Positions 1 to 11,818 of a DNA stretch of 64,000 nucleotides are shown here, piece by piece. The stretch covers positions 128,505,731 through 128,569,730 of the forward strand of contig OZ005651.1 of assembly GCA_963930645.1 (NCBI GenBank), given 5' to 3'. The notes under the pieces were generated by a model, which saw only the letters and a list, made by a program, of their open reading frames with translations, made no database searches and had not been told where the DNA came from. This DNA is from Salticus scenicus (lineage: Eukaryota > Arthropoda > Arachnida > Araneae > Salticidae). Made by a program: the position numbers and the translations under genes. Position 1 is the first letter of the stretch. Each line of letters opens with the position of its first letter.

Positions 1-489
1 TAAAATTAAAAAAAAAAAAAGTTTTATTAACAACTTATATTGCTATTACTATTTAAATACTAGAAATATTAAATTAGACAAATCAGAAGCATTATTTAAG
101 AAGTACTTCAAATAATTAAAACTGCTTTAACATTTTTTAGGATGCATGAAAATTAAAATGACAGTTTTCAATGCTTTATTAAACCATATTTTGCAGCATA
201 CATATATCTGCACAATTTTAGTAAATATATTAATTTTACGAAAAAAAAAAAAAAAAAAAAAACTTTATTAACACTTTTTATGTGATAAACTACAACGAAA
301 TTATCTGAAAAAGCGAACAAAATTTAAAATAAATAAATAAAAGTATAATCATGATATATAAAATATGTACAGGAAACGTGAAACTGAAAGAAAAAAAAGA
401 AAATGTAATGAAATGCTAAAAAATGTACAAAAATTTCATATTAAGTATTTATTAAATGCCATAATATTTTTCAAAGTTAATAATTAATA
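1..489. other. AT-rich intronic sequence
   Basis: No exon, RNA gene or clear element is visible. The stretch contains an A20 tract at 241-260. It presumably belongs to the AdipoR intron that follows exon 5. Confidence 0.5.
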
Positions 490-1864
490 CAGGGTTCGCG
501 CTAGAGTGCGGGATCGCGGGAATCGCGCAATATTAAAAAAAATCCCACTTAAAATTTTTTCATATGCGCGCTTTTCCCGCACTTATTTTTCCGCGATTTT
601 TTTTTTTTTTTTTTTTCTTTTTTTTAAATCTAATTTATTGAACTCCGCGAATTTATTTTTCCGTTTAAAAAGAAATCGCGGATATCGTTCGTTAAAAAAT
701 AAATAAATAAAAATGGAACAATTGGCGATAAAATGTTCTACTGAAGCTTCCGATTCCTAATCTTTCTCCATCCACAACATAAATGTCAATATCCATTTCA
801 AAGTTGCTTTATGAGATTCTAGAACCTGTAAATAAATACAACTGTTAAATATTTCTTGCTCTTGTAATTATTTTTTGCCCACCTCCCCCTTTATTTATCT
901 CCATCTAGCGATCAGCAATCAAATGTTCTGCAGAAGTCTTGTTTTTCAATCTTTACCTTTACCCATCTGCAACATAAATTATATTTTTATAATATTCATT
1001 TTAAACTTGCTTTATTAGATTCTAGAAGTAGAATTGAAAGAGTTTAATATTTCTTACTCTGTAATTATTTTTTTAATCCCCCCCCCCCCTCTTTCCAATC
1101 TCCGGAATATGGATTGTGGTCAATGATCAATTCTAGAAACAATAAAGCAATAGAAGTGCTCAATATTTCTGACATATGTAATTATTTTTAGACCTTTAGT
1201 GCTGAACTTACTGAATCTATTTATTTTTTCTCAATTAAATTAAATCTTTATGGGGTGTCATATCTATACCAAATTTGTAAACATGGGGGAAATGAAGAAT
1301 AGATTTTTCAGATAAGAAAATTTTTTCCGAACCAATTTAAGAAAATTAATACTCAGTCTGTTTTATGCATGTTTGAAACTAATAATTAGCTACTGCTACT
1401 TTTATATGAATGATTAATGTACATACATAAAAATCATATTCTATATTTGTTTGAAAAATCTGTTTTACTCTTGGTGTGAAATTTTAATAAAATTCTATGT
1501 GGATATAAAAGTTATTGCAGGTATATTGAAGAATTTTTTTTTAAGCTAATGAAAAAATCCTGAAAATGCTTAATGTAGATAAAAACTCTATAGTATAAAT
1601 GTTTGTCATCAGTTTATGAAAGTGACGTTATCAATATTCAACTAATCATCCAATCAATCATATTTGCAAAAACTTTTCAGCTAATTTCTAATTTCAGCAA
1701 TCACATGTCTGTAATTTGCATATTTCTTGAAAATACTTTTTTTCTGTAAAATGTAATTACTGACTTAAATTTCAAAAATCTCACTTAAATTTTCAAAATC
1801 CCACTTAAATTTTTTGTAAGAGTGGGAGAATCCCACTCATTTTTTTCCCTTAGTGCGAACCCTG
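490..1864 (+). mobile_element. hAT-like non-autonomous element, copy 1 (CAGGGTTCGC family)
   Basis: It starts CAGGGTTCGCGCTAGAG and ends TTAGTGCGAACCCTG, so the 13-bp termini are inverted. It is nearly colinear with 38778-40153 over its whole length, which defines both ends independently. It has no transposase. Inside are three degenerate tandem sub-repeats built around TTCTAGAACCT/GAAGTAGAATT and TTTCTCCATCC motifs, and a subterminal inverted pair of TCCCACTTAAA/TCCCACTC blocks. Only a 5-bp TAATA repeat flanks this copy; the second copy has a clean 8-bp duplication. Confidence 0.75.
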
Positions 1865-2658
1865 TAATATATCTTTTTTTTTTTATTTTTCAGTAAGTAA
1901 TAGTAATTTAAATCAATTTTAAAATAAATTAGTTTTAAAAAGTTATGGTTTAATAGTTTTAGTTCGGAAGGAAATAATTACTGTAATGTAAATCTAATAT
2001 TCATATTTCAAGATGGAGTTTCACGAGAGACAGCTTTTAATTAAGATTTCATTTCATTAATAAAATGCAGACCCTTATCAAACTTATATTGACAGAATTA
2101 AAAAAGATAGAAATAAAATCAAAATTAAAACAATTATAACTTACTTGTTACTTTAAATTTTGTGTTAGTCATAATAATAAACCTAATCATGGCTTCCATC
2201 CACATTTCCATGGCCACATTTTGCGTTTGCTGTTTATCGGTTTATCATCATAGCGTAGCGGAAGTGCGGAAGGGAAGGGGTAAAAGTTTCAGTTATGTTT
2301 GAAGGTCATTCGCGTATCTGTATCACATGGCTGTTTGACGTCATAGTGAATGTAAAAAAACTAAGGCTCAAAACAAACATTTGAACTTTAACAATACTGA
2401 AACCGTTAATCTGCAGATTACCTAGTTAAATTGCGGAAATCACTTTATTCCGCACTTTAACGGGTTATTTTAGTTAATCTGCAGATTAGCTAGGTAATCT
2501 GCAGATTAACGGATTTCGCGTTTTAACGGTAACATATCTACTACAAATACTCATATCACAATATGGTTTAAAATAGAAAAAAAAACTGAAAATATAGTTA
2601 TTTTTTATTTTTAAACTGTATTTAATCTCTGTCAAGAAGAATACAAATAATATTATAC
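1865..2658. other. Intron 5 remainder with a GC-richer island
   Basis: No exon is recognised. At 2170-2345 there is a GC-richer segment containing a full cAMP-response-element-like TGACGTCA at 2336-2343, followed by the palindrome cluster listed separately. Confidence 0.4.
2402..2514. repeat. Palindrome cluster, three copies of TAATCTGCAGATTA
   Basis: The 14-bp perfect palindrome TAATCTGCAGATTA occurs at 2407-2420, 2475-2488 and 2495-2508. The outer copies sit in an inverted repeat (ACCGTTAATCTGC near 2402 against GCAGATTAACGG near 2512), so the segment can fold into a hairpin. It may be a MITE core; no class is assigned. Confidence 0.6.
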
Positions 2659-2809
2659 CTAATAAATGTGTCCAAATGTTGCCAGTCTCTGTATGGATTC
2701 TAAATATTGAACGGAAACAAGCACTAAATGATCTTAGAGGAGGACGATGTCCTTTGTGCAGAAAATCATTATCTTGTAGCCACTTTGGTAAAGAACTAAA
2801 ATGGCAAAC
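2659..2809 (-). CDS. AdipoR: AdipoR coding exon 5 (last in window): conserved pre-TM1 segment
   Basis: The 151-nt exon starts after tttttag (acceptor AG at 2811-2810), and the donor TTAG|GTATAA ends it at 2659. It encodes 50 residues plus one base. The residues LPKWLQDNDFLHKGHRPPL followed by ACFRSIFRIHTETGNIWTHLL are the near-invariant block that precedes the first helix in human, fly and other AdipoR proteins. The split last codon would give the expected glycine of HLLG. If the donor were not used, the frame would read on through a short hydrophobic stretch (IILFVFFL), so a slightly longer exon is an alternative. The following exons (TM1-TM7 and the zinc-binding histidines) are not in the window. 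Identification of the family is very secure. Confidence 0.93.
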
Positions 2810-4349
2810 CTAAAAATAAAGATTGATTTTTTCTTCAATTTTCTAGTTACAAACTTTATTTTCATGGCATTAAACTCACAAGAAAATTAAAGAGCAAGCA
2901 AAATCTAGATATTTCCTGAATAGGACTTGAAAAGTCCCAGTCTTCAAGTTGCTAGGATGAGTAGAAATTCTGAACTGATAACAAGAGATCATTACTTTTA
3001 TTAAGTCTAAAACAAACACCTCATTTTTTAAGAACCAGTGTAGCAGTAATGGTAGCAGAATTAAAAAAAAAAAAAAAAAAAAACAGTTAAGCAATTTAAC
3101 AAAGATGTAACCATTAAATTTTTAAATTAATTCATTGTTTAATTTGGCTGTAGTTCAAGTAAATATGAACCCCACACGCAAGTCACAAGTCTTGCCGCTT
3201 GCCTCCTTCCTTCCTTTTTTTTTCATAGATTTCGATTTAGTTTGAGTTTTTCTGTTGGGATTTAGGTGAGTTGGTTTGTTGTATTGTTTGTTTTGCAGGC
3301 TGTTAAAATTTAAATTTGGTTTCTTTAAATTTGTGTATTTCATCCCCTGATGATTTTTTTTTTTTTTTTTTTTTAAACTTTTCTCAGCTTCTCCTACATA
3401 GAGAAATTGTTCATTCTTATTGGTCTTTGTGGTTTCGGTGATGTTATGTCTGTTGCTTGGCTTCTACTGCGCTTAATTGGTCATTGTTCATTACCGGGTT
3501 CTCTTTTTTCACCTTGAAATACTGTCCTATACTTTGTGTAAGAAAAATAGACCTCTCAAGGCCACCTCTCAGGGTTCTTCACTCCCCCGTTACCATGGTA
3601 TTGCGGGACGCTAACTTCCCCGCTTCTTTTTTCCTACATAACTCTGTTATCTTAAGCAAAAGCAAATGGGGAGCAGATTAGCATTTTAATACAAAAATAA
3701 ATATAAGGTTTTCTCTTGTGTGAATTTCTTCGAATTATTTAAAAAAGAAAATAATATATTATTATGAATTTTTCATATTTTTAATAGCTTAACAAAGTTA
3801 ATTTTCTAATGTACTTCGAAAATTATTTTAATTTGTTTATGAGTAAAATTTTCTAATTTAGGGACAAAGAAATTGCAAAACTTTCTTTATTTTGTTACTT
3901 ATATTATATCTGTGTCCACACACGAAAGATATGTAGAAAACGTTTGAATATAATTAATCTCATAACCAAAACTGCAGTGTGATAGCTGCATTTTCCAGAC
4001 CATATATTATTATATATTACATGTAACAATAATAGATATATTTTCATTTTTACTTCATGTATAAGAACAATAAAAAGTAAAAAATAAGAAAATAAGTATT
4101 TCAAGATTAAAACCAAGAAATATTTTCAGTTTTACCCGATATACGCAAAAAGAATGCAGCAGTTAAACACATTCTCAATTAGAAAGATTAGTCTGTTCTA
4201 TATTAATGCTTAGACTAAATATAGTTTCTAAATTTCATGTATCATTATCACAATAGAAAAAATTATAGTTTCAGTTATTGTTTTCAGGATCAGTTAAAAC
4301 AAGACGAAATCAAGAAAGAATAATCCTGCGATTAACATAGATTATCAAT

Positions 4350-4480
4350 GCCAAGTGGTATCAATGATCAAAAGATTCTGCACTCGAAGCTGGTAGACAG
4401 GAGGTGCCGGGTTCGAAGCCAAGAAGCGCTCGTAGTCCTATTCGTTCGGAGTTTCTGCGAAACTGGCTAAATATATGAGT
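4350..4480 (+). repeat. tRNA-derived SINE, head region
   Basis: The sequence GTGGTATCAATGATCAAAAG, then CTGGTAGACAGGAGGTGC, then GGGTTCGAAGCC resembles a degenerate tRNA with A and B boxes (B box GGTTCGAAGCC). It is followed by a TTCGGAGTTTCTGCGAAACTGGC body. The same head and body order recurs at 26370 and, inverted, at 5012-5155, so it is an interspersed family and not a tRNA gene. Confidence 0.6.
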
Positions 4481-5011
4481 AAATAAGGAACAATTTGGTC
4501 TTATTGCACCGCCACTTCACTGCACTTTTAAAGTTTGAAAAAAGTCTGCGGCCGCGAAATTTTAATATAATTTTAGGATTACCTTTGATTTACTTAATAC
4601 CTAAACTAAAACTATATGACTAGCATCAGCAATTCGTTTACAGAGCAGCATAAAATAATTTTTGTTTTTTTAATAATCATATTTAAATACTTTTTAGCTA
4701 TAGAATTATTTATTCTTAATATAAAATAGCTTTGCAGTCAAAATGACCAATCCAGTCGTTCTAATCTTAAAACACTAACTGTTAATAACAAACAATATAG
4801 ACAAATTAATTTATCAGATTTATTCTCCAGGTACATTTCGGGTTATAAGAATTAATAAATTTAAAATAAAAGTGAGTTTTTTTAAACCAAGAGTTAAAAA
4901 CTATATCATGAATATGAAAATTAAAATCTAATATAAATGATGATGATTGCGTGAAGTTTAAACCCGATTGTTTTTACAAAAGCCTGGATTTTCTTGATAA
5001 GTATTTATTAG

Positions 5012-5155
5012 GAATCCTTGCTAAAACTCGCATAAATTTCGGAGAAAACCATGGTAAACTCCAAATAGCTAGGCCAATTACCGCGATTTGGCTTCGAACT
5101 CGACCTCGCCCATCTGCCAGCTTGGACAGCAAAACCAAACGGGTAGATCCATTGA
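5012..5155 (-). repeat. tRNA-derived SINE, inverted copy
   Basis: On the minus strand it reads AAGCTGGCAGATGGGCGAGG, then GAGTTCGAAGCC, then a GGAGTTTACCATGGTTTTCT body. These are the head, B box and body of the SINE family at 4350 and 26370. The overlapping open frames on both strands (4951-5166 and 5008-5217) are explained by this repeat. Confidence 0.55.
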
Positions 5156-5909
5156 CGTTTCTCTAAAATAATTATTTTAGGGGGGAGAGTCTTTTTTTTT
5201 TTTTTTTTTCTTCCCAAAACGTAATTTAATGTATTATTTATCTATTATTATTATTATTTAGCCTTGGATATGGCTCAGCCCAAAAAGGGCTTTCTTAGCC
5301 CTTAGAGGTTTTTTTTTTTTTTTTAGCCTTTAAAAAGACTTATTTTAGAGCTTTGCTACTTCGACCTAATGATAGAATTGATTTTTTCCCCTTATATTTC
5401 ATCAATTCTACAACACCGAATCATCTTAGATTGTTTCCTTGTATCAGGACTATCAGTAATAGTAAATGATATAGAAACTAAACGATGAGAAAAACTAAAT
5501 GCTAATGGATCCAAAAAGAGCATGGATCCAAAAACTGTATTGTATCTGAACGAAATATTCTCCTGGTGAAAGAATTGCTCAAATGGGGTGGGAAAAGAAT
5601 GAGCGATAACGGGATCACATGGGTCATTTCTAGGAAGGTTGACGAGGGTCTAGTGACCTTGACAGGCCAATTCAGTTTACACGGACTATAGAGTCAACCT
5701 TTTTCTTATCAGAGTCTAATTACATGGTCCTATTTCAATTTTCAACAGGTATTGTTGTACAGTGGATTTGCATCAGTGCTTTTGTTGAACTTGATAATTG
5801 AATCAATTTGGGAAATCTTGTTGCTTTGTTGGCATGTGTATGTCTCTTTGGTGAATTGTTTGACTAACTATTCTTCGTTCTCATTCTTTGCTTCTACTAT
5901 GAAAAGGAT

Positions 5910-5953
<44 letters not shown>

Positions 5954-5954
5954 G
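5910..5954. repeat. (TA)n(CA)n microsatellite
   Basis: About ten TA repeats run directly into about twelve CA repeats, abutting the left end of the mariner-type element at 5952. Confidence 0.9.
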
Positions 5955-6635
5955 GATGTCCCATTAAGTCTGTAGACATTTTAAAAATTCATAACTATTG
6001 AATGAATTGATAGAAGTGAATGTGGTTTATGAAAAAATCATTCTTGGGAAGGGGGATTTTTTTTGGTAAAGAGAAAAAAATAATTAAGCTATTTGTCACT
6101 AGAGGGTGCTGTGCGTGACCAGATCACACTTTTTCATGAAAAACTGTACTACTTATTCGTATGCAAATGTTTATAGGCATGTAAATCCTATTCTATGTGT
6201 CCATCATCACTACAAATTACAGTTTGTAAACAAGTTATAAAAGTGCTAACTGCAGCTTCAGTCGACGGTTCTTACCTGAGGGAAAACATGTTTACCCATA
6301 ACGCTTTATCCACCAAAGTCAGCATCACAATTAAAACTTCATGTATGCGCAAGTAGGAGACAAAATAAGAGATAAACAGTTCTAATCACAAAATTGTGCA
6401 ATTTATAGGACTTTCATTTGCATATTTTTCTTTCATATCCATGCGAAAAATATAACTATTTGTCTAACTATCATCAACAAAAAAATGTAACTATTTTTTT
6501 TCTTTACCAAAAAAAAAAAAAAAAAAAAAAAAAACCCTTCACGAGAAGGATTTTTTCGCAAACCATATTCAATTCTATCAATTCATTCAATAGTTATGAA
6601 TTTTTTAAATGTCCACAGACTTATGGGACACCATG
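5952..6635 (+). mobile_element. Mariner-type non-autonomous element (GTCTGTAGACATTTT family)
   Basis: The left terminus CAGGATGTCCCATTAAGTCTGTAGACATTT is matched, inverted, by AAATGTCCACAGACTTATGGGACACCATG at the right end; a TA follows. The subterminal segment TTCATAACTATTGAATGAATTGATAGAA is also inverted (near 6575-6600). The copy at 62862-63557 has the same termini and shared inner motifs such as a GAGGGTGCTGTGCGTG-like block. No transposase is left. Termini resembling CCGGGTGTYCCAT with TA flanks are typical of mariner-like elements. Confidence 0.65.
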
Positions 6636-8313
6636 TACATATATATTTATGCACACAAATGGTACTGCATACATTTTATCATAATTCACCTAAAAAATAT
6701 TTAAACAACTTAAAATAGCAAGTATTTTAAATAATCTGAAAATAATTTTATAATATAAGATGGTTTGCAAATGAAGTAATTCATGTGGCTGCATTAAAAA
6801 AAATACTACCTGTTATGATAGCTTAGATATTTATAAGAAAATTAATCATGTGAGAGTTATTAATATTTTAGAACAAGTGTGTTAATACAATTACAAACTT
6901 TATTTTTACCCTCTTAATGTAAAAATATTTACTTTTATTATTTTCCTGTTTTTACTTAGCATATAAGTTTTCTATGCTCCTAATATTGAAAGGATTTTTC
7001 CATCTTGTTCAATAAATAATAAATTAAATAATCTTTCAGATTATGCTGATAAATATCAACCAAAAATATCTTTGGATTACATCCATATTATACATTCTAC
7101 TAAATGCCCTTCTCAGAGGATTCCCCCCCCCCCTGCTCTAATATGATACTAATTCATATTAATTCTACCACTATCAGAAAAAGATATATATATATATATA
7201 GTTGTCTACTTGTAATAAACTACTGGAGGGGGGGGGGGGAGGGAGTGCAATATTTATGGATATAATTGAAAAAATCCTTTTGCATGAACTCTATTTTTCT
7301 TTCTTTTTCATCAGTAAATTTCAATGAGACGTTTTTATAAAATTTTTATTTAAAATCTAGATGGAAGGGTTGAGGTCTATGTTTTCTTATATTTTAAAGC
7401 TTGTCAACAATTTGAAGCCAGGAAAAATGTCTTTTTAATTAGTTAATGATTTCTCTGTTATTCATTTAACCTGTTTATCAAAATGATATAAATATGCAAA
7501 TTCATAGTAATAATATGTTTAAATATATAGAAGATAAAGATAATTGAACTGCATATGAATGCAAACAAACCAGTTACTTTTTTCCCCATAAATGTACAAA
7601 AATACATAATCCTAGCTCTCTGATCCCACAAAGAATTTACTAATTTGAACACACAGCTCAAGTTCCCATGCAAGTAGCTCACATGACGCCCCCATCGCCA
7701 TAGAAGTGCTATCTAAACTTTTCACTTGACATAAGCATTGTCTAAAACACTCTTCAGTTTATTTCTCGACAGAAATGTTTATTTTCTTATTGGAATTAAT
7801 AAAATGAAAAGTGAATAAGTTACAGGGTTTTACTACTTCTACTTTAATGTATTAAATGTTCACCAGGCTATTGCAGATAGCCCAGTAATCCTTAAATATA
7901 TGCCTCTGATACATATATAATTTCAACCAACTATTGTAGGACAAAATAATGAAGTCTCACTGAATAAACAACCTCACAACAACAGAAATTGCATGTGGTG
8001 AATAATCTTTATTAAATTGAGGAGTGAGAAATTAACTGTAAAACCCCCTTACAACAGCTATATATTTTTGTCAAAGGCAACTTGAAGATGTAAGGATAAC
8101 AGAGATGCGAACCTTGTAAGACAATTTTCAGTAGTAGACAAGAAAGTTTTCAGTAGTTTTGGGTACTTGTCAGTCTGGTCGTTCGGTCTTAACTGATGAA
8201 AATTTAAGTCCAGATTTTAAAAATATTTTAAATATTATATACTCAAAAATGATTTTATGCACTAGACAAATAAGTTTGTTTTATTTACTTTTAAAAATCA
8301 TAAAAAAAAATCT

Positions 8314-8351
<38 letters not shown>

Positions 8352-8499
8352 AATGAATAAATTAATTATGAATTATTCAAGCACTGAATTTTATGCTACA
8401 CAACTCAAAACTTTGTTTATTAACATCTGCATAAAGTATCAGAATTGCAAAACTGCTAGAAAGAATCACTCAAAATAAATTTATTGATATACTCTAAAC

Positions 8500-8990
8500 A
8501 AATTTGGTTATCTTGTACATGTAATATCTATTTACAGCAAACAGATATTCCTTGATTAGTAGCTGCAGATGAGAGGGGTGGGGGCAGTCAGAAAATAAAC
8601 AGATGTATGAGAAATTAAACAATTCTAGTTCTTTATAGGTTCTAGAACCTAATAAAGCAAGTTTAAAATGAATATTGAATTCATATTGCTGATGGAGAAA
8701 GATTGGGAAACAAAAGTCTTCTGCAGAGCTTTTAATCAATGATCGCTAGTAGTTGGAGATAAGAAAAGAGGAGGTGGGGCAAAAAAATAATTACATGAGC
8801 GAGAAATATTGAACAATTCTCTTTCTTTATAGTTCCTAGTATGTTATAAAGCAAGTTTAAAATGAATATTGACATTTATGTTGTGGATGGAGAAAGATTG
8901 GGACTCGGAAGGCTTCCCTCGTGCGTTTGATCACTGATCATTAAAATAGGTTTTTTTTTTTTTTACAACGAACAATATCCGTGATTTTTT
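8500..8990 (-). mobile_element. Truncated, inverted copy of the CAGGGTTCGC hAT-like family
   Basis: On the minus strand the segment matches the first third of the element at 490-1864. Shared blocks are AACGAACAATATCCGTGATT, GGAGAAAGATTGGG, AAGCAAGTTTAAAATGAATA, TTCTAGAACCT and the GGAGGTGGGGCAAAAAAATA stretch. The termini are missing. The internal tandem sub-repeat (GGAGAAAGATTGGG with its TTTAAAATGAATATTGA neighbour) is present twice, as in the full copies. Confidence 0.65.
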
Positions 8991-9139
8991 AAAAGCGTAT
9001 AATCTGTAACTTTTATATGTTGTCCATTATATGTTACCACCATAATACTGTAATAACTACAGACAAACCATAGTAGTTGTCATCTCTGGGATTATTACGT
9101 CAGTTCAATTCCCCAAATCCTTATGTGTATTTTACTGTT

Positions 9140-9225
9140 TAATTGAACATATATATATCTTCAAAGAAAAGAAAAGGGGTACAAGTACTAAACATTGATA
9201 CATAGCGTTGATGTGAGATATATAT
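9140..9225. repeat. Left copy of an 85-bp duplicated segment flanking a hAT
   Basis: The TTGAACATATATATATCTTC, AAAGAAAAG, GGTACAAGTACTAAACATTG, ATACATAGCGTTGATGT order recurs at 11422-11473 plus 11819-11880, where it is interrupted by a 345-bp element. Confidence 0.6.
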
Positions 9226-9928
9226 TAGGGGTGGGAATCGATTAAGAGTTTTAACTGGGTTAATCGTAGTTCATTAATCGATTAATCGGATTTTTTAATC
9301 GGTTTTCATTTTATTTCAGTGATGAATAAAACTATCATATTGTGTGTATATATATATATATTATTCATAAGTTTGACTGAGATTTTTTTTTTTTTTTCAA
9401 ATTTTTTTTTAATCAATTATATCTGTTTCATAGCTGAAATTTAAATCAATTTTCAGAGTAATAATTGGTGACTTTAAGTGTTAATTTTATAAAAATATTT
9501 TCATTTATTCATTTTTTTTTTTTAATAAATTAATTTTTCAATTAATTTTGAAAGAAACATTAAATGAATTTACCCATATTTTAGTTTTATATTTGCAGGC
9601 CTTGTCCATCTCGCTTGTCACTATTTTTAAATGAATTCTCAAAATTCCATATTATTATCATAAAAATCTCAAATTCTTATATTTTAGTACTTCTTTGTCA
9701 CTTCGGACTAGAACACAGAATGTTATTTTCTGTTTCTACTTCAATAGTTACTATCAGCAATTCTGAACAGACAATAAACACTTGAAGATATTGTGAAACT
9801 CTGTTGACATTTCCCCCATCAGAGGGATAGTGGAAATCTCAATTCCTTCTTTTCTTTCTTTCTTTCTTTCTTTTTTTTTTAGCATTTCCATTTTTTGAAA
9901 GCTTCTTGTTTCTGAGAATACTATTACC

Positions 9929-10963
9929 AGGGCTCGAAATTTCCGCTTGCCAGCTCGCCATTGGCGAGTGGAAATTTTACTGTGGCGAGTAATAATTGTT
10001 ATAGATAGAATTCTTATACGATACGGTGACAGAAAACATTATGCAAAATCTTGCTATCTTATAACCTCATATTTAACCTCTCCTTTTTAGATTCAAGGAG
10101 AGCCGAGTCTGTCTGTGCGCTGCTTGAGACTGCCCCAGACTGGGAAAGGAAATTTGCGACATAAAAGTTTTGATCTCTTCGTCAGTTTCGTTTCTCCCAC
10201 TGTTATTTCTCCAAGCAGAGTGAGAATAGACGAGCAGAGAGCCTCTTTGGCCGTCGCCCACTATCCGAGAGAAGAGATATGCGAAAGTTTGCCTATCTGA
10301 TATTGTCACATGAAAATGAGCCCGAGCCCTTTTGAAGATACTGCCTATGTTTATTTTGTTGAATAATGATAAAAAAAAACTGTTCATATTTTGCAGTTTT
10401 TTACTGAAACACCAATGATTTGCGTTTGTAATGATTTGTAAGAAACGATTTTATCGAAAAAGTTATTCCGAAATGGCTATTTCATATGACAACATTGAAC
10501 AAGTTGTACACATCGACATTCCGTCTGATTACAAAAATAAAATGGACGAAAAAGACATTTCTAATATAAAAAGGTAAGTAAATAAATAGATAAATAAGGA
10601 AGCTTAATCTTTCATAATAAAAAGATTTTCACAGGATATTGTTTGACAAAGAATTTTTTCTTCTTCATTTTTCCTTTAATGGCTCTTTCCATTTATGTTA
10701 TTAGATATTTTAATATTTTTCAAATCTCAAATACAATACATTTAATTATAATGATTTTTAATTGTAGATGATTATGAAACATGAGGATATACGACACACT
10801 TTTAATATATATAATTTTATACATATTTGTAAAAGCCTTTCAAATAGTTAGAAAAAATAAAAAACCCAAAATGCGTTTTAAAAAAAAGGCAACCCTATCT
10901 TATGGCGAGTAAAACTTTTTTTTTTTTTGGCGAGTGTAATTTGAGTTGAAATTTCGGGCCCTG
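9929..10963 (+). mobile_element. Nested hAT element with exact 8-bp TSD (CTATTACC)
   Basis: The termini AGGGCTCGAAATTTCCG and CGAAATTTCGGGCCCTG (end read as reverse complement and forward) are inverted. The duplication CTATTACC occurs exactly at 9921-9928 and 10964-10971. Subterminal GGCGAGTGGAAATTTTAC and TTGGCGAGTGTAATTTGAGT repeat the GGCGAGT motif. It contains a GC-richer promoter-like segment at 10080-10340 and a first-exon-like open frame (10473-10573), so it looks like an internally deleted autonomous element. Confidence 0.85.
10473..10573 (+). pseudogene. Candidate first coding exon of a deleted hAT transposase gene
   Basis: The ATG-initiated frame MAISYDNIEQVVHIDIPSDY and a further 13 codons run to a strong donor AAG|GTAAGT; without splicing the frame stops at once. 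It lies 130 bp after a GC-richer stretch that could be the element promoter. No downstream exon is found before the element ends, so the gene is deleted. I recognise no domain; assignment to the transposase is inference from its position. Confidence 0.35.
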
Positions 10964-11106
10964 CTATTACCCTAGCCATCACTTTCTGCAGAAGGCTACA
11001 AACAGGTGGTGTTGCTGCAGCATGCGCATGGAGCGGCATTTTTTTTAATAACTGTCCTCTCCCATTTCTCTATCAACAAAAGTGCAACAACTTCTTCTGA
11101 GAGGCT

Positions 11107-11137
<31 letters not shown>

Positions 11138-11392
11138 TAGTTCGTTTTTATTTATTTTTATTTTTTTGCTTTTTCATTATTTGATGGATGTTTCTTAGAA
11201 TGTTTGTTAGCAAAATATGCGAAAAAATATTTTGTCTGCAGAACAGCAATTTTACTTTAATTCGTAGTTTGAAAATTTTAATCGGATTTTTGAAAATTTT
11301 TAATCGAATTAATCGATCCGATTAACTCGATTAAAAAAATTGATCGGGACTAAGCATTGATCGATTAACCGAATCGATTAATCGGCACAGCC

Positions 11393-11433
<41 letters not shown>

Positions 11434-11473
11434 AACATAATATCTTTAAAGAAAAGAAAAAAGGTACAAGCAG

Positions 11474-11818
11474 AGCTCGGAAATTATATTGCCCGACATG
11501 ACTGGGGCATGTAAAAATTCAAACTGGGCATGTATTTCTTCTTGCATGCTCAGTAGGGCATGGAAATATCAAAAGAACTTTTCCAAAAATAAAGTATTTT
11601 AAAATATAATGTCTTGACTTTGACATTGACTTAAATTAAAATGAAATAATGCCACTATAGGTATAATGTTGATAAATTATTTCCGCTAGGTATGTAAATG
11701 TTTTTTTTATTAATATGCATTTTAATAAGATATTTGAGCATGTAAAAGTTTAATTCGGGCATGTATCTTCCAGACTAACATGCACAACAGGGCATGTAAA
11801 TATTTTTTGATTTTTCAA
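11474..11818 (+). mobile_element. hAT-like MITE (CAGAGCTCGGAAA...TTTCAAGCCCAGTG)
   Basis: The ends CAGAGCTCGGAAATTA and the inverse of TTTTTCAAGCCCAGTG are degenerate inverted repeats of a CAGGGCTTGAAAA type. It splits the duplicated segment otherwise found intact at 9140-9225, which gives an empty-site comparison: GGTACAAGTACTAAAC uninterrupted, against GGTACAAG|element|TGTACATATACTAAAC. GGGCATGTAAA motifs repeat internally in both orientations. Confidence 0.65.

Larger units (their letters stand above)
9226..11395 (+). mobile_element. hAT element with ATTAATCGATT-rich termini, interrupted by a second hAT
   Basis: It begins TAGGGGTGGGAATCGATTAA and ends with an inverted terminus, ATCGATTAATCGGCACAGCCCTA. 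The first and last 120 bp are dense in ATTAATCGATT motifs. Flanks are ATATATAT on both sides, compatible with an 8-bp duplication but low complexity. Excluding the nested element at 9929-10963 it is about 1.1 kb and non-coding. Confidence 0.7.

Noticed and set aside
5940..6640. LTR retrotransposon suggested by paired similar ends
   Set aside because: The ends are inverted, not direct, with TA at the right flank, as in mariner-type elements.
10073..10387. Opposed open frames of 104 and 61 codons
   Set aside because: They lie in a GC-richer non-coding part of a hAT, where stops are rarer on both strands; no domain and no continuity with the exon-like frame at 10473.
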